The notes below the pieces were generated by a model. That model saw only the letters and a program-made list of their open reading frames with translations. It did no database searches and had not been told where the DNA came from. The position numbers and the translations under genes are program-made. From assembly GCF_006494425.1 (NCBI RefSeq), contig NZ_VHIV01000002.1, forward strand, positions 1,240,001 through 1,304,000: a stretch of 64,000 nucleotides of DNA. Direction: 5' to 3'. The stretch is from Bacillus dicomae (GTDB taxonomy: Bacteria > Bacillota > Bacilli > Bacillales > Bacillaceae_G). This document shows positions 8,268 through 17,556 of the stretch, piece after piece; position 1 is the first letter of the stretch, and each line of letters begins with the position of its first letter.

Positions 8268-8417
8268 TTACTGGTTCTTTTTGCGTTTCTTATTATTTTG
8301 TCGTTCTGCAGGAGTTAAGTTTTCATTTGCAAATTCTTCGTTATAACCAGCACCTTGTCCTTGTGCAGATGCCGCATTCATTCCTGAAATAGTATGATTT
8401 GCTTTTCTTTTACCCAT
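8268..8417 (-). CDS. sspO: Small acid-soluble spore protein O
   Basis: A 49-aa minor SASP, basic at both ends. The start [16 protein letters not shown], the GQGAGY centre and the [12 protein letters not shown] end match SspO of B. subtilis. An AGAGGTG site precedes the ATG. As in B. subtilis it is divergent from the aconitase gene, but here a strong terminator follows it and sspP is not adjacent. Expected in the forespore core. Confidence 0.92.
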   Translation of the reverse strand: MGKRKANHTISGMNAASAQGQGAGYNEEFANENLTPAERQNNKKRKKNQ

Positions 8418-8708
8418 TTTATTTCACCTCTATAACTTTTTTTGTAAGTTGAATGCTGATCAGTTCATAATATGTATGAACTGTAAGTAAAGCGCTAATA
8501 GAGCACTTTACTTTATGGTAATAGTATTCATAAGGAGCATGAAAGCTATTCAAATTTAGAAACATAAAGAAAACTTATGATAATCTATAAGTTTCTTATT
8601 ATTTACTTATTTAGAAAGTTGTAATAAGATATTATCGTAAGGTATTGAAAAGTTTGTCTACATTTTATATTCAGACAACTTAGTCACGTTTAACAGGGGG
8701 GAAACATA
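8418..8708. promoter_or_regulatory. Divergent sspO / acnA control region with three dyads
   Basis: Holds a perfect 9-bp inverted repeat with a 5-bp spacer (8461-8469 and 8475-8483), an imperfect dyad with AGTAAAG/CTTTACT ends (8486-8512), and a dyad with ACTTAT/ATAAGT cores (8573-8578 and 8587-8592) flanked by near-symmetric bases. A further imperfect repeat (8650-8659 and 8673-8681) lies just upstream of acnA. In B. subtilis citB is controlled by CcpC and CodY at such a region. Assignment of any of these dyads to a regulator is inference. Confidence 0.45.
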
Positions 8709-11432
8709 ATGGTCAAACATAATCCATTTCAATCACGTGCAACTTTTGAAGTAGATGGAAAAACGTATCATTATTATGATTTGAAAGCGCTTGAAAATGC
8801 AGGGGTTGGCAACGTATCTCAATTACCATATTCCGTGAAAGTTTTACTTGAATCAGTACTTCGTCAAGTAGACGGACGTGTAATCACAGAAGAGCATGTT
8901 ACAAATTTAGCGAAATGGGGAACGAAAGATGTGCAAGATATCGATGTTCCATTTAAACCATCTCGTGTAATTTTACAAGATTTCACTGGTGTTCCAGCTG
9001 TTGTTGATTTGGCTTCGCTTCGTAAAGCAATGGCAGATATGGGCGGGGATCCTGATAAAATTAATCCGGAAATTACTGTAGACCTTGTAATTGATCACTC
9101 TGTACAGGTTGATAGAGCGGGTACGGCAGACGCGCTTGCATTCAACATGGACTTAGAGTTTAAACGTAATGAAGAACGTTATAAATTTTTAAGCTGGGCA
9201 CAAAAATCATTTGACAACTACCGTGCAGTTCCACCAGCTACAGGTATTGTACACCAAGTAAACCTTGAATATTTAGCACCAGTTGTTCACGCAGTGAAAA
9301 ATGCTGAAGGTGAGTTAGTTGCATACCCGGATTCATTAGTTGGAACAGACTCACATACAACAATGATTAACGGTATCGGCGTTCTTGGATGGGGCGTTGG
9401 TGGTATTGAAGCAGAAGCAGGAATGCTTGGACAGCCTTCATACTTCCCAGTACCTGAAGTAATTGGTGTGAAATTAACTGGTACACTTCCAAGTGGTACT
9501 ACAGCGACAGACGTTGCATTAAAAGTAACACAAGTATTACGTCAAAAAGGTGTAGTTGGTAAATTCGTTGAGTTCTTCGGTAATGGACTAAAGAGCATGC
9601 CTTTAGCTGACCGTGCAACAATTTCAAATATGGCACCAGAATACGGCGCAACTTGTGGATTCTTCCCAATCGACGAAATTTCATTAGAATACTTACGTTT
9701 AACAGGTAGAGATGAAGAGCAAATTCGCGTTGTTGAAGAATACTGTAAAGCGAACGGATTATTCTATACGGCAGACAGCAAAGATCCAATTTACACTGAT
9801 CTTGTTGAAATTGATTTAAATACAATTGAATCTAACCTTTCTGGACCGAAACGCCCACAAGATTTAATTCCACTTTCAGATATGAAAGATGCGTTCCACA
9901 AAGCTGTTGTAGCACCAGTTGGAACACAAGGACTTGGATTTAATGAGCAAGAGTTCGATAAAGAAGTGAAGGTTACATTAGAAGATAAAGAAGTAACGAT
10001 GAAAACAGGTGCAATCGCGATTGCTGCAATTACAAGTTGTACAAATACATCAAACCCATACGTATTAATCGGGGCAGGTTTAGTTGCGAAGAAAGCAATT
10101 GAAAAAGGGCTTGTGGTACCTGAGTACGTAAAAACATCATTAGCACCAGGATCTAAAGTTGTTACTGAGTACTTAGATAAATCAGGTTTAACAACGTATT
10201 TAGATCAATTAGGTTTCCAAACAGTTGGTTACGGCTGTACGACTTGTATCGGTAACTCTGGTCCATTAGCACCGGAATTAGAAGAAGCAATCGCAGCAAA
10301 CGATTTATTAGTAACATCTGTTTTATCTGGTAACCGTAACTTTGAGGGTCGTATTCACCCGCTTGTAAAAGCAAACTACTTAGCATCACCACCACTTGTC
10401 GTGGCATATGCACTTGCAGGTACTGTTGATATTGACCTGAAAAATGATGAAATCGGTAAAGATGCAAATGGCAATGCTGTTTACTTCAATGATATTTGGC
10501 CATCAGCTAAAGAAATTGAAGATGTAGTTCAAAGTGTTGTTACATCTGAACTGTTCAAGAAAGAATATGCACAAGTATTTAATAGCAATGAGCGTTGGAA
10601 TGAAATCCAAACTTCAAACGAAGCTTTATATACTTGGGATAATGATTCAACATACATTCAAAATCCACCATTCTTTGAAGGTTTATCTAAAGAGCCAGGT
10701 GAAGTTGAAACATTATCAGGCTTACGCGTAGTTGGTAAATTTGGTGACTCTGTAACGACAGACCACATTTCACCAGCAGGTTCAATCGGTAAGCACACAC
10801 CAGCTGGACGCTACTTATTAGAAAACGGTGTACAACCAGTTGATTTTAACTCTTACGGTTCTCGTCGTGGTAACCATGAAGTTATGATGCGTGGTACATT
10901 CGCGAACATCCGTATTAAAAACCAAATCGCACCAGGAACAGAAGGCGGATATACAACATATTGGCCAACTGGTGAAGTAACATCAATCTATGATGCTGCT
11001 ATGAAATATAAAGAAGATGGCACAGGCCTTCTAGTTGTTGCTGGTAAAGATTACGGTATGGGAAGTTCTCGTGACTGGGCTGCGAAAGGTACTAACTTAT
11101 TAGGTATTAAAGCAGTAATCGCAGAAAGCTTCGAACGTATTCACCGCAGTAACTTAGTATTAATGGGTGTATTACCACTTCAATTTAAAGATGGCGAAAA
11201 CGCTGAAACATTAGGTCTTGTTGGTAACGAGTCATTTGAAATTCAAATCGACAAAACAGTTAGACCACGAGATCTTGTAAAAGTAGTTGCAACTGATCTA
11301 GATGGCAACGAAAAACAATTTGAAGTAGTAGCTCGTTTCGATAGTGAAGTTGAAATTGACTACTACCGTCACGGTGGTATTCTGCAAATGGTTCTTCGTG
11401 AGAAAATCGAAGAGTCTAAAGTGTCGAACTAA
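8709..11432 (+). CDS. acnA: Aconitate hydratase
   Basis: A 907-aa cytosolic TCA-cycle aconitase of the AcnA/IRP1 type, converting citrate to isocitrate with a [4Fe-4S] cluster. The length is normal for the family. Cluster ligands are visible in [11 protein letters not shown] and [12 protein letters not shown], and the C-terminal swivel domain carries [13 protein letters not shown] strong GGGGGG site precedes the ATG. Gene order (sspO divergent upstream, a TlpA-like thioredoxin nearby) matches the citB locus of B. subtilis. The upstream region has several dyads that may be operators. It ends in a strong terminator. Confidence 0.98.
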   Translation: MVKHNPFQSRATFEVDGKTYHYYDLKALENAGVGNVSQLPYSVKVLLESVLRQVDGRVITEEHVTNLAKWGTKDVQDIDVPFKPSRVILQDFTGVPAVVDLASLRKAMADMGGDPDKINPEITVDLVIDHSVQVDRAGTADALAFNMDLEFKRNEERYKFLSWAQKSFDNYRAVPPATGIVHQVNLEYLAPVVHAVKNAEGELVAYPDSLVGTDSHTTMINGIGVLGWGVGGIEAEAGMLGQPSYFPVPEVIGVKLTGTLPSGTTATDVALKVTQVLRQKGVVGKFVEFFGNGLKSMPLADRATISNMAPEYGATCGFFPIDEISLEYLRLTGRDEEQIRVVEEYCKANGLFYTADSKDPIYTDLVEIDLNTIESNLSGPKRPQDLIPLSDMKDAFHKAVVAPVGTQGLGFNEQEFDKEVKVTLEDKEVTMKTGAIAIAAITSCTNTSNPYVLIGAGLVAKKAIEKGLVVPEYVKTSLAPGSKVVTEYLDKSGLTTYLDQLGFQTVGYGCTTCIGNSGPLAPELEEAIAANDLLVTSVLSGNRNFEGRIHPLVKANYLASPPLVVAYALAGTVDIDLKNDEIGKDANGNAVYFNDIWPSAKEIEDVVQSVVTSELFKKEYAQVFNSNERWNEIQTSNEALYTWDNDSTYIQNPPFFEGLSKEPGEVETLSGLRVVGKFGDSVTTDHISPAGSIGKHTPAGRYLLENGVQPVDFNSYGSRRGNHEVMMRGTFANIRIKNQIAPGTEGGYTTYWPTGEVTSIYDAAMKYKEDGTGLLVVAGKDYGMGSSRDWAAKGTNLLGIKAVIAESFERIHRSNLVLMGVLPLQFKDGENAETLGLVGNESFEIQIDKTVRPRDLVKVVATDLDGNEKQFEVVARFDSEVEIDYYRHGGILQMVLREKIEESKVSN

Positions 11433-11450
11433 ATAATTGCAATGAATGAG

Positions 11451-11482
11451 AAGGAAGCTAACAACTGTTAGCTTCCTTATTT
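11451..11482 (+). terminator. acnA terminator
   Basis: A perfect 12-bp stem (11451-11462 with 11467-11478), AACT loop, then ATTTTAT. Confidence 0.85.
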
Positions 11483-11487
11483 TATGA

Positions 11488-11524
11488 AAAGGGATGAAAC
11501 CATTTGGTTTCATCCCTTTCTTTT
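11488..11524 (+). terminator. Second terminator, upstream of ABC exporter start
   Basis: A perfect 14-bp stem (11488-11501 with 11506-11519), ATTT loop, then CTTTTT. It lies 6 bases after the acnA terminator and 25 bases before the exporter ATG, so it either backs up acnA termination or attenuates the exporter. Confidence 0.75.
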
Positions 11525-11549
11525 TACTATAAAAAATGGAGGGAACGTC

Positions 11550-13199
11550 ATGAAAGAATATAAAAGAATATTGTTACCATTACAGAAAGAAAAAATATTA
11601 GTAATAGCAGCTGTATGTAGTGGATCCATTGCTGCTATTTTAAATTTATCTAGACCAATTTTAATGGGGTTAATTGTAGACAATCTGATTCAGCGGGAGT
11701 TAAAGAGTGCGTATCTTTATATTACTTTGTTTGCAGTTAGCCGCTTGCTGATGTGGGTGAACAATCTTTCATTTGATTATGTAAGTTCAAAAGCGAGTCA
11801 GCGAATATTACGAGAGAAGCGTATAGAGGTATTGCGTCATTTTTTCTTATTACCGTTTGAAGAGAGTGAGAAAATCAAACAAGGAGAGTTAGAAACGTTA
11901 GTCGTATCCGATATTCCAAACTGGGTCAGATTATATGGTTCTATATTAATAGAATATATACATGCCATTGCGCAATTCATAGGTGCGTTCATAGCACTAC
12001 AACATATAGATATACAGTTTATATTGTGGGTAATTCCGTTTTTATTTTTAAGTGCAACGGTTCCAATGCTTTTGGGGAAGAAGGTAAGAAATATTGCCAG
12101 TATTGCTCAAAAAAATCAATCAACTGTTGTAGAGATGGTGTCACAGTTTGTAAAAGGTGCACAAGATTTACGTAGTTTGCAAAAAGAAAAATGGGCCATT
12201 CGCTTATTTAAGGGAGTAACGGCACAATCTTATAAATCGGAAGTAAAGAAGACGATGATGCAACACTGCATTGGAGTAGTTGGAACAGTGATTGAAACAG
12301 GCGCTTATATCGTTGTTCTCATTATAGGTGCGCAAAAAATAATCAAGGGGGAAATAGAAGTTGGTTCACTCGTTGCAGTGTTAGCCACAATTGAAATGCT
12401 CTTTTTTCCCGTCCGTTACGTGGGCGATTTATTAATGATGACACAAGTTGCAGTTGCTTCAGCAAATAGAGTTTTTTCTTTTTTAGATAAACGAGTGGCA
12501 TATAGTAATCGAGAAAAATCGATGGGGATGATGGTAACAAATGTTTCATTTCAGGAGAGTGATGAAGAGAAACGTAGAATTCATAATATTGATTTGCAAA
12601 TTCATCCTGGTGAACTCGTTATGATTGTAGGAGAAAGTGGTGCAGGAAAAACAACGCTTTTAAAATTAATGACAGGTTTGTATAAACCATCTAACGGTAG
12701 CATTGTTTATTATGGTAAAAAGGCCCTAATGACTGCAGTGTGGCAGGAACCTCGTTTCTTTCGGACGACAGTAAAAGAGAATATGTATTTTGGAGAAGAG
12801 GGCTTAGAAAAACAATTAGAAAAAAATGCTGAACTTGTAAACGTAACGCCGATTATTAGTGGATTGCTTGAAGGGATTAAAACTGTACTACATAAAAGCG
12901 ATGAAGAGTTTTCGGGAGGAGAAAGAAAACGTCTTGCATTATTGCGAGCAATTAGTTCAAATCCGAATCTTATTATTTTAGATGAACCGACTGCGGGATT
13001 AGATCCGAGCAATCAAGAATTTGTTTGGAATATGATAGAAGGACTAGGAAGCGAGGTCACGAGAATTGTGGCGACACATGATGTAGAGAAAGTAATACTA
13101 GCAGATCGCGTTGTCATCATGAAAGAAGGAAGTATTGTAGCATGTGGAAGCCCTGAAAAATTAATAAATAGTCATTCGTTTTTTAAGAGATGTGAATAA
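11550..13199 (+). CDS. ABC exporter half-transporter (fused membrane and ATPase domains)
   Basis: A 549-aa protein with about six transmembrane segments in residues ~15-290, followed by a nucleotide-binding domain: Walker A GESGAGKTT near 361, Q-loop WQEP, signature FSGGERKRLALLRAI near 453, Walker B LIILDEPTAGLD near 474, and switch His in ATHD. The start at 11550 has GGAGGG at proper spacing; an upstream frame from 11484 would begin inside a terminator hairpin. It is expected to work as a homodimer exporting a drug, lipid or peptide. The substrate is unknown. No partner gene is adjacent. Confidence 0.88.
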   Translation: MKEYKRILLPLQKEKILVIAAVCSGSIAAILNLSRPILMGLIVDNLIQRELKSAYLYITLFAVSRLLMWVNNLSFDYVSSKASQRILREKRIEVLRHFFLLPFEESEKIKQGELETLVVSDIPNWVRLYGSILIEYIHAIAQFIGAFIALQHIDIQFILWVIPFLFLSATVPMLLGKKVRNIASIAQKNQSTVVEMVSQFVKGAQDLRSLQKEKWAIRLFKGVTAQSYKSEVKKTMMQHCIGVVGTVIETGAYIVVLIIGAQKIIKGEIEVGSLVAVLATIEMLFFPVRYVGDLLMMTQVAVASANRVFSFLDKRVAYSNREKSMGMMVTNVSFQESDEEKRRIHNIDLQIHPGELVMIVGESGAGKTTLLKLMTGLYKPSNGSIVYYGKKALMTAVWQEPRFFRTTVKENMYFGEEGLEKQLEKNAELVNVTPIISGLLEGIKTVLHKSDEEFSGGERKRLALLRAISSNPNLIILDEPTAGLDPSNQEFVWNMIEGLGSEVTRIVATHDVEKVILADRVVIMKEGSIVACGSPEKLINSHSFFKRCE

Positions 13200-13227
13200 A
13201 GATAAGAGCACTGCCCTTATCTTTATT
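13195..13227. terminator. Bidirectional terminator, ABC exporter / 85-aa membrane protein
   Basis: A perfect 12-bp stem (13195-13206 with 13216-13227) overlapping the exporter stop codon and the end of the convergent gene. Confidence 0.75.
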
Positions 13228-13480
13228 CAGCGTCATTAATTTGATACTCGATAGATTCTGAATGATTCAGATCAACGTTAAAAGTAGCAGTCATAAGCAA
13301 AGTTGCAATCCCAAGAATTAAGAAGAGGACGAATGAGACAAGAGAGACGTAGAGACAAATACGTCCTATTTTCTTTTTTTCAAGATCTTTACTAAAGAGT
13401 GAGATGATCCATGTAATAATACCGATTGGGTATAAAAGAAAACTAAGAATATATAATGTTGTTTTTTCGAATGAATTCAT
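13223..13480 (-). CDS. Small two-helix membrane protein, 85 aa
   Basis: Not assigned to a named family. Two hydrophobic segments (about residues 7-25 and 40-67) are joined by a basic loop (FSKDLEKKKIGR), with an acidic C-terminal tail. The ATG at 13480 follows GGGGG at 7 bases; a TTG two codons earlier is too close to that site. Monocistronic, convergent with the ABC exporter. Probably a small integral membrane protein of unknown role. Confidence 0.7.
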   Translation of the reverse strand: MNSFEKTTLYILSFLLYPIGIITWIISLFSKDLEKKKIGRICLYVSLVSFVLFLILGIATLLMTATFNVDLNHSESIEYQINDAE

Positions 13481-13729
13481 ACACAATCCCCCTTTTGTTG
13501 AAGGCTATATAACTACGAGAGTAAAAAGGTGAATGGGTCCATAAGAAGATAAGCAACATTTCATTTGTTTTTCTAATTATATGACAAAAAGGAAAAAATC
13601 GCACTCCAAATGAGAATATTCTAATTATTTTGACTGTGAATATTTCCAAGCTTGTCCGTATAAGCTAAAATAAGGTATATAGCATTTTGGTGAATATGTT
13701 AGAAGACAAACACGTTAGGGTGATATAAA

Positions 13730-14305
13730 ATGTGGCGAAAGCTTACAATTATTGTAGTGTTACTTTGTTTAGCAGGATATGCAGCTTATGAACAGTTTGG
13801 AAGAAAAGATCAGGTAGTACAAAGGAAGCAAGAAAAAAGTGAAGCTGCTATGAAAGAGATGATTGCAAGTAATGGTATTGAAATAGGGAAAAGTGCGCCA
13901 GACTTTGAATTAATGAAGTTAGATGGAACGAATGTAAAGTTATCGGATTTAAAGGGAAAGAAAGTGATTTTAAATTTTTGGGCAACTTGGTGTGGACCTT
14001 GCCAGCAGGAAATGCCTGATATGGAGGCTTTCTATAAAGAACATAAAGAAAACGTAGAAATTTTAGCGGTAAATTATACGCCTTCAGAAAAAGGTGGGGG
14101 AGTAGAGAAGGTAAGCAATTTTGCTAAGGAAAAAGGCATTACTTTTCCTGTTTTATTGGACAAGAACATTGATGTGACAACAGCATATAAAGTAATTACG
14201 ATCCCAACTTCGTATTTTATAGATACAAAAGGTGTCATTCAAGATAAGTTTATTGGACCGATGACGCAAAAAGAGATGGAGAAACGGATTGCTAAATTAA
14301 AATAA
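13730..14305 (+). CDS. Membrane-anchored thiol-disulfide oxidoreductase (TlpA/ResA/YneN-like)
   Basis: A 191-aa thioredoxin-fold protein anchored by an uncleaved N-terminal helix (residues ~5-20), with its domain outside the membrane. The active site is WCGPC (Cys88, Cys91), followed by the family cis-Pro region (TIPTSYFID). Such proteins reduce or exchange disulfides in exported proteins, in cytochrome c maturation (ResA) or in spore cortex assembly (StoA). The position near acnA matches yneN next to citB in B. subtilis. A GGGTGAT ribosome site precedes the ATG. Confidence 0.88.
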   Translation: MWRKLTIIVVLLCLAGYAAYEQFGRKDQVVQRKQEKSEAAMKEMIASNGIEIGKSAPDFELMKLDGTNVKLSDLKGKKVILNFWATWCGPCQQEMPDMEAFYKEHKENVEILAVNYTPSEKGGGVEKVSNFAKEKGITFPVLLDKNIDVTTAYKVITIPTSYFIDTKGVIQDKFIGPMTQKEMEKRIAKLK

Positions 14306-14310
14306 TGTTG

Positions 14311-14350
14311 AAAAGGTAGGGATGGAATATAATCATTCCTACCTTTTCCT
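14311..14350 (+). terminator. Terminator after thioredoxin-like gene
   Basis: A 10-bp perfect stem (14311-14320 with 14337-14346), extendable inward with mismatches, then TTTTCC. Confidence 0.7.
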
Positions 14351-14420
14351 TTTCACGTAGTGATAGCAGCATGTTATGATAAAAGAAATATAAACGTTTA
14401 GAGATAAAGGAGTGTATGGA

Positions 14421-15368
14421 GTGGGGAATATATCCTTACCGTTAGATTATGTTGTAATTGACTTTGAAACAACAGGATTTAACCCTTATAATGACAAAAT
14501 CATTCAAGTGGCAGCAGTAAAATATCGTAATCATGAACTAGTAGATCAATTTGTTTCATACGTGAATCCAGAGCGGCCAATTCCGGACCGAATAACGAGT
14601 TTAACGGGTATTACAAATTATCGTGTTTCAGATGCACCGACAATTGAAGAAGTATTACCTTTATTTTTAGCATTTTTACATACAAATGTAATTGTCGCTC
14701 ATAATGCATCTTTTGATATGCGCTTTTTGAAAAGTAATCTGAATATGCTTGGGTTACCGGAACCGAAAAATAAAGTAATTGATACTGTATTTTTAGCAAA
14801 GAAATATATGAAACACGCGCCTAATCATAAACTTGAAACGTTAAAGCGAATGCTTGGAATTCGTTTAAGTTCACATAATGCATTTGATGATTGTATTACG
14901 TGTGCAGCTGTGTATCAAAAATGTGTATCTATTGAAGAAGAAGGGAAGCGGAAAGCACCAAATGATGAACTTGATGAACCTGCGGTATACGAAGCAGTGA
15001 AAGGAATACTTGCCCGCAATGAACGTAATGTAGAATGGCTTCGTTGTATGAACGTAGGGAGTTATTTAGATATAAAAGCCTTTTATCCAGTTATGAGAGT
15101 AAAAGTAAAAGGTCGAAAGAAATACATATTAACAGACATATTAGAAGATGATGTGAAAGAAATATGTACGAGTTTAAATTGTGAACCAGCGTTAAAAAGT
15201 GAAGTTGGTAATACGAGAATTATGTTGAATAGCTTAGAGGATGTCCTGAAATTAGAAAGTTATATTTTAGAACAGTATGATTTCGTACTGCAAGCGCTGC
15301 GTGATTATAAACAAAGTGAAATGAATGCAGATGAAAAGCTAAAAGGGTATTTAAATATTATGGTATAA
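14421..15368 (+). CDS. 3'-5' exonuclease, DNA polymerase III epsilon (DnaQ-like)
   Basis: A 315-aa protein with an N-terminal DEDDh exonuclease domain: DFETTG (ExoI), HNASFDMRFL (ExoII) and HNAFDDC (ExoIII). The C-terminal ~130 residues are unassigned. The start is taken as GTG at 14421, 8 bases after AAAGGAG; an earlier in-frame GTG at 14412 overlaps that site. It probably proofreads or trims DNA or RNA 3' ends. Stand-alone DnaQ-like proteins are common in Firmicutes beside PolC, and the substrate here is not known. Monocistronic. Confidence 0.85.
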   Translation: MGNISLPLDYVVIDFETTGFNPYNDKIIQVAAVKYRNHELVDQFVSYVNPERPIPDRITSLTGITNYRVSDAPTIEEVLPLFLAFLHTNVIVAHNASFDMRFLKSNLNMLGLPEPKNKVIDTVFLAKKYMKHAPNHKLETLKRMLGIRLSSHNAFDDCITCAAVYQKCVSIEEEGKRKAPNDELDEPAVYEAVKGILARNERNVEWLRCMNVGSYLDIKAFYPVMRVKVKGRKKYILTDILEDDVKEICTSLNCEPALKSEVGNTRIMLNSLEDVLKLESYILEQYDFVLQALRDYKQSEMNADEKLKGYLNIMV

Positions 15369-15410
15369 AAAATTCCGTGTACAATGTATTGTACGCGGAA
15401 TTTTTTTAGG
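15367..15410 (+). terminator. Terminator after exonuclease gene
   Basis: A long near-perfect stem (about 15368-15385 with 15388-15406, one mismatch) then seven T, starting at the stop codon. Confidence 0.85.
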
Positions 15411-15507
15411 AGTACTAAAACATAAAATTTTCTTGCAAATCTGATTAAAGAGTTTTTCCTTGGCTCATACTATGTAATAAGAAAGCGAAGGAGAGAGGGT
15501 GAACACC

Positions 15508-15651
15508 ATGAGAAGAAGTCGCCGTAAATCATTTGACGAACTTGTGAAAGAAAATAAACAACAATTATTAAGCGATCGCGATGCAATTGATCGCATTGAA
15601 GAGCGTATTGAAAAACGTTATGAAATGAAACTTTTTAAGCAAGCTGAATAA
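15508..15651 (+). CDS. FbpB-family-like small basic protein
   Basis: A 47-aa charged protein (MRRSRRKSFDELVKEN and IEERIEKRYEMK). The Arg-rich start, FDELV core and helical end resemble the small basic proteins of the FbpB family in Bacillus. FbpB of B. subtilis is a Fur-controlled helper of the sRNA FsrA, but no Fur box is visible upstream here, so this copy may not be iron-regulated. A GAGAGAGGGTG site precedes the ATG. Too short for a certain family call. Confidence 0.6.
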   Translation: MRRSRRKSFDELVKENKQQLLSDRDAIDRIEERIEKRYEMKLFKQAE

Positions 15652-15654
15652 TTC

Positions 15655-15681
15655 TTAACACTAGTACGATACTAGTGTTAA
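15655..15681. repeat. Perfect 12-bp inverted repeat abutting the sspN ribosome site
   Basis: TTAACACTAGTA (15655-15666) and its exact complement (15670-15681) are separated by CGA. The right arm touches the AAGGAGG site of sspN. There is no T run, so it is either a weak terminator of the 47-aa gene, an operator, or an mRNA hairpin affecting sspN translation. Confidence 0.6.
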
Positions 15682-15694
15682 GGAGGCGATAGTA

Positions 15695-15829
15695 ATGGGT
15701 AATCCGAAAAAGAATTCAAAAGACTTTGCACCGAATCATATTGGAACACAATCAAAAAAAGCTGGTGGCAATAAAGGAAAACAAATGCAAGATCAAACGG
15801 GTAAACAACCGATTGTTGATAACGGTTAA
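15695..15829 (+). CDS. sspN: Small acid-soluble spore protein N
   Basis: A 44-aa minor SASP. The start [20 protein letters not shown] and the DQTGKQPI block near the end match SspN of B. subtilis. An AAGGAGG site precedes the ATG. As in B. subtilis it is followed by tlp, but a strong terminator separates the two here. Expected to be made in the forespore and located in the spore core. Confidence 0.88.
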
Positions 15830-15831
15830 AG

Positions 15832-15860
15832 AAAAGGAGAATATTACATTCTCCTTTTTT
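15832..15860 (+). terminator. sspN terminator
   Basis: A perfect 11-bp stem (15832-15842 with 15848-15858) and a T run, between sspN and tlp. Confidence 0.85.
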
Positions 15861-15928
15861 ATGTATAAATTTGAGGGAAGATAGGTAATTTAAGATAGTG
15901 TGTATATACAATATTAGGAGGGAAGTAC

Positions 15929-16126
15929 ATGCCAAATCCAGATAATCGAAGTGACAACGCTGAAAAGTTACAAGAAATGGTGCAAAATACAGTTGATAAC
16001 TTTAATGAAGCAAAAGAGACAGCGGAACTTTCTAATGAAAAAGATCGTGCTGCTATTGAAGCAAAAAATCAAAGACGTTTAGAAAGTATTGACTCATTAA
16101 AAAGTGAAATCAAAGATGAATCTTAA
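15929..16126 (+). CDS. tlp: Small acid-soluble spore protein Tlp
   Basis: A 65-aa charged helical protein ([25 protein letters not shown]) matching the Tlp family of minor spore-core proteins. Despite the old name 'thioredoxin-like protein' it has no CxxC. An AGGAGGG site precedes the ATG. It probably has its own forespore promoter, since sspN ends in a terminator. Confidence 0.9.
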   Translation: MPNPDNRSDNAEKLQEMVQNTVDNFNEAKETAELSNEKDRAAIEAKNQRRLESIDSLKSEIKDES

Positions 16127-16136
16127 CAAAATGTAC

Positions 16137-16166
16137 AAAAAGGGCTGACTTTTGTCAGCCCTTTTT
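16137..16166. terminator. Bidirectional terminator, tlp / sleL
   Basis: A perfect 13-bp stem (16137-16149 with 16154-16166) with a TTTT loop. The sleL stop codon lies inside the stem. Confidence 0.85.
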
Positions 16167-17447
16167 CGTAATCGTAAAGTTTTCAACGAGTAAACGCCAA
16201 TTTTGTGGGAATGGTAAACCGATCTTCCAGTAGCTAATACCGCCTATACCTTGTTCTTTCATTAAATTGAATTTACTTTGAATAGACCTCGCATCTTCAA
16301 ACCAAACCTCGTGTTGTACGCCGTTTTCGTCAAAGTAATTAAAATGTGGGGCTTGAGCTGTGAAATCATAGCGGATAGGAACATTATATTTGCGAGCTAG
16401 TGCAACAGCTGCGACAGAGCTAACTGCTTTTGCTGGTGGATTACCTTGTTTGAACGGTAGTTTCCAATCGAATCCGTATAAATTTTGCCCCATCATAATC
16501 TTTTGGGGAGGCATTTGAGATTTTGCGTATTGAAGTACTTCTTTTACAGGGCCGATAGGAGAAATGGCCATCGGTGGCCCGCCTTGCCAACCCCAGTCGT
16601 ATGTCATAATGACGACGAAATCAACAATTTGTCCTTGTGCTTTATAATCGTGAGCTTCAAAAAATTTACCTTTTTGATTTGAACTTGTTTTCGGTACAAG
16701 TGTTGTACTTAATGTATATCCGTTAGGTAACCGTGTTTTTACATTTCGTAAAAAGCGATTATATGCCTCACGGTCTTCTGGTGCCACACTCTCAAAATCA
16801 AAATGAATGTCTCGCATGCCATATTTTTCAGCTGTTTGCAAAATGTTTGTAATAAATTTATTTTGGATTGTTGCGTCCCGTAAAATAACTGATGTCAGAT
16901 CGGCACTGAAATTTCCATTTTCAATATTTGTAATAACGAGCATAGGAATGGTGTTGCCTTGCGTTGCAATATTAGCGATTTTAGCTGTTTCAGTTGGCTC
17001 TTTTAACGTACCATCTCTTTTTGCTTCGAAACTAAAGTAGGCTAAATATGTTAAAAATGGATTAATAGCACGCGTAGCATTAACTAAACTTTCTTTGATG
17101 GGTATAGTTGAAGGTTGTAAATAAGCGATGGATTCTACTGCTCGTTTCGTCCCTTTCGGTACATATAATTGCTGTCCAACATGGAGAATGGATTTTAAAG
17201 ATAAGTTATTCACTTTAGCTAAACTAGCGAGAGGAACGTTATATGTTTGAGAGATTCGATATAAGCTGTCGCCAGGCTGTACATAATAATTATTCCCTTT
17301 CGTATTCACAATTAGTGCCTGACCAACAACGAGTGTTTCAGCTGGATTGAGTCCATTGTCTTTTACTATCTCGTCAGGTGTTGATTCATATTTAGATGCT
17401 AAGCTATATACGCTATCACCGCTACGAACTGTTACAATTTGAATCAT
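16155..17447 (-). CDS. sleL: Spore cortex-lytic N-acetylglucosaminidase SleL (YaaH)
   Basis: A 430-aa enzyme, the length known for B. cereus-group SleL. Two N-terminal LysM domains (about residues 2-47 and 52-97, with GDSVYSLASKY and GDSLYRISQTY) bind peptidoglycan, and a GH18 domain follows (about 105-425) with the catalytic motif HFDFES. During germination it cuts cortex fragments that contain muramic-delta-lactam, acting after the primary lytic enzymes. There is no signal peptide, as is usual for these coat-associated enzymes. It is convergent with tlp and ends inside the shared terminator. Confidence 0.93.
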   Translation of the reverse strand: MIQIVTVRSGDSVYSLASKYESTPDEIVKDNGLNPAETLVVGQALIVNTKGNNYYVQPGDSLYRISQTYNVPLASLAKVNNLSLKSILHVGQQLYVPKGTKRAVESIAYLQPSTIPIKESLVNATRAINPFLTYLAYFSFEAKRDGTLKEPTETAKIANIATQGNTIPMLVITNIENGNFSADLTSVILRDATIQNKFITNILQTAEKYGMRDIHFDFESVAPEDREAYNRFLRNVKTRLPNGYTLSTTLVPKTSSNQKGKFFEAHDYKAQGQIVDFVVIMTYDWGWQGGPPMAISPIGPVKEVLQYAKSQMPPQKIMMGQNLYGFDWKLPFKQGNPPAKAVSSVAAVALARKYNVPIRYDFTAQAPHFNYFDENGVQHEVWFEDARSIQSKFNLMKEQGIGGISYWKIGLPFPQNWRLLVENFTITKKG

Positions 17448-17556
17448 ATGCTTGCTCCTTTCGGTAAAAGATTCACTGTTTTTATTTTATTTTTGATTCC
17501 GCTGTATTATGATTAAATGTATGTAAGGCACCAGAAGTGAAAGAAGGCGAATACAT

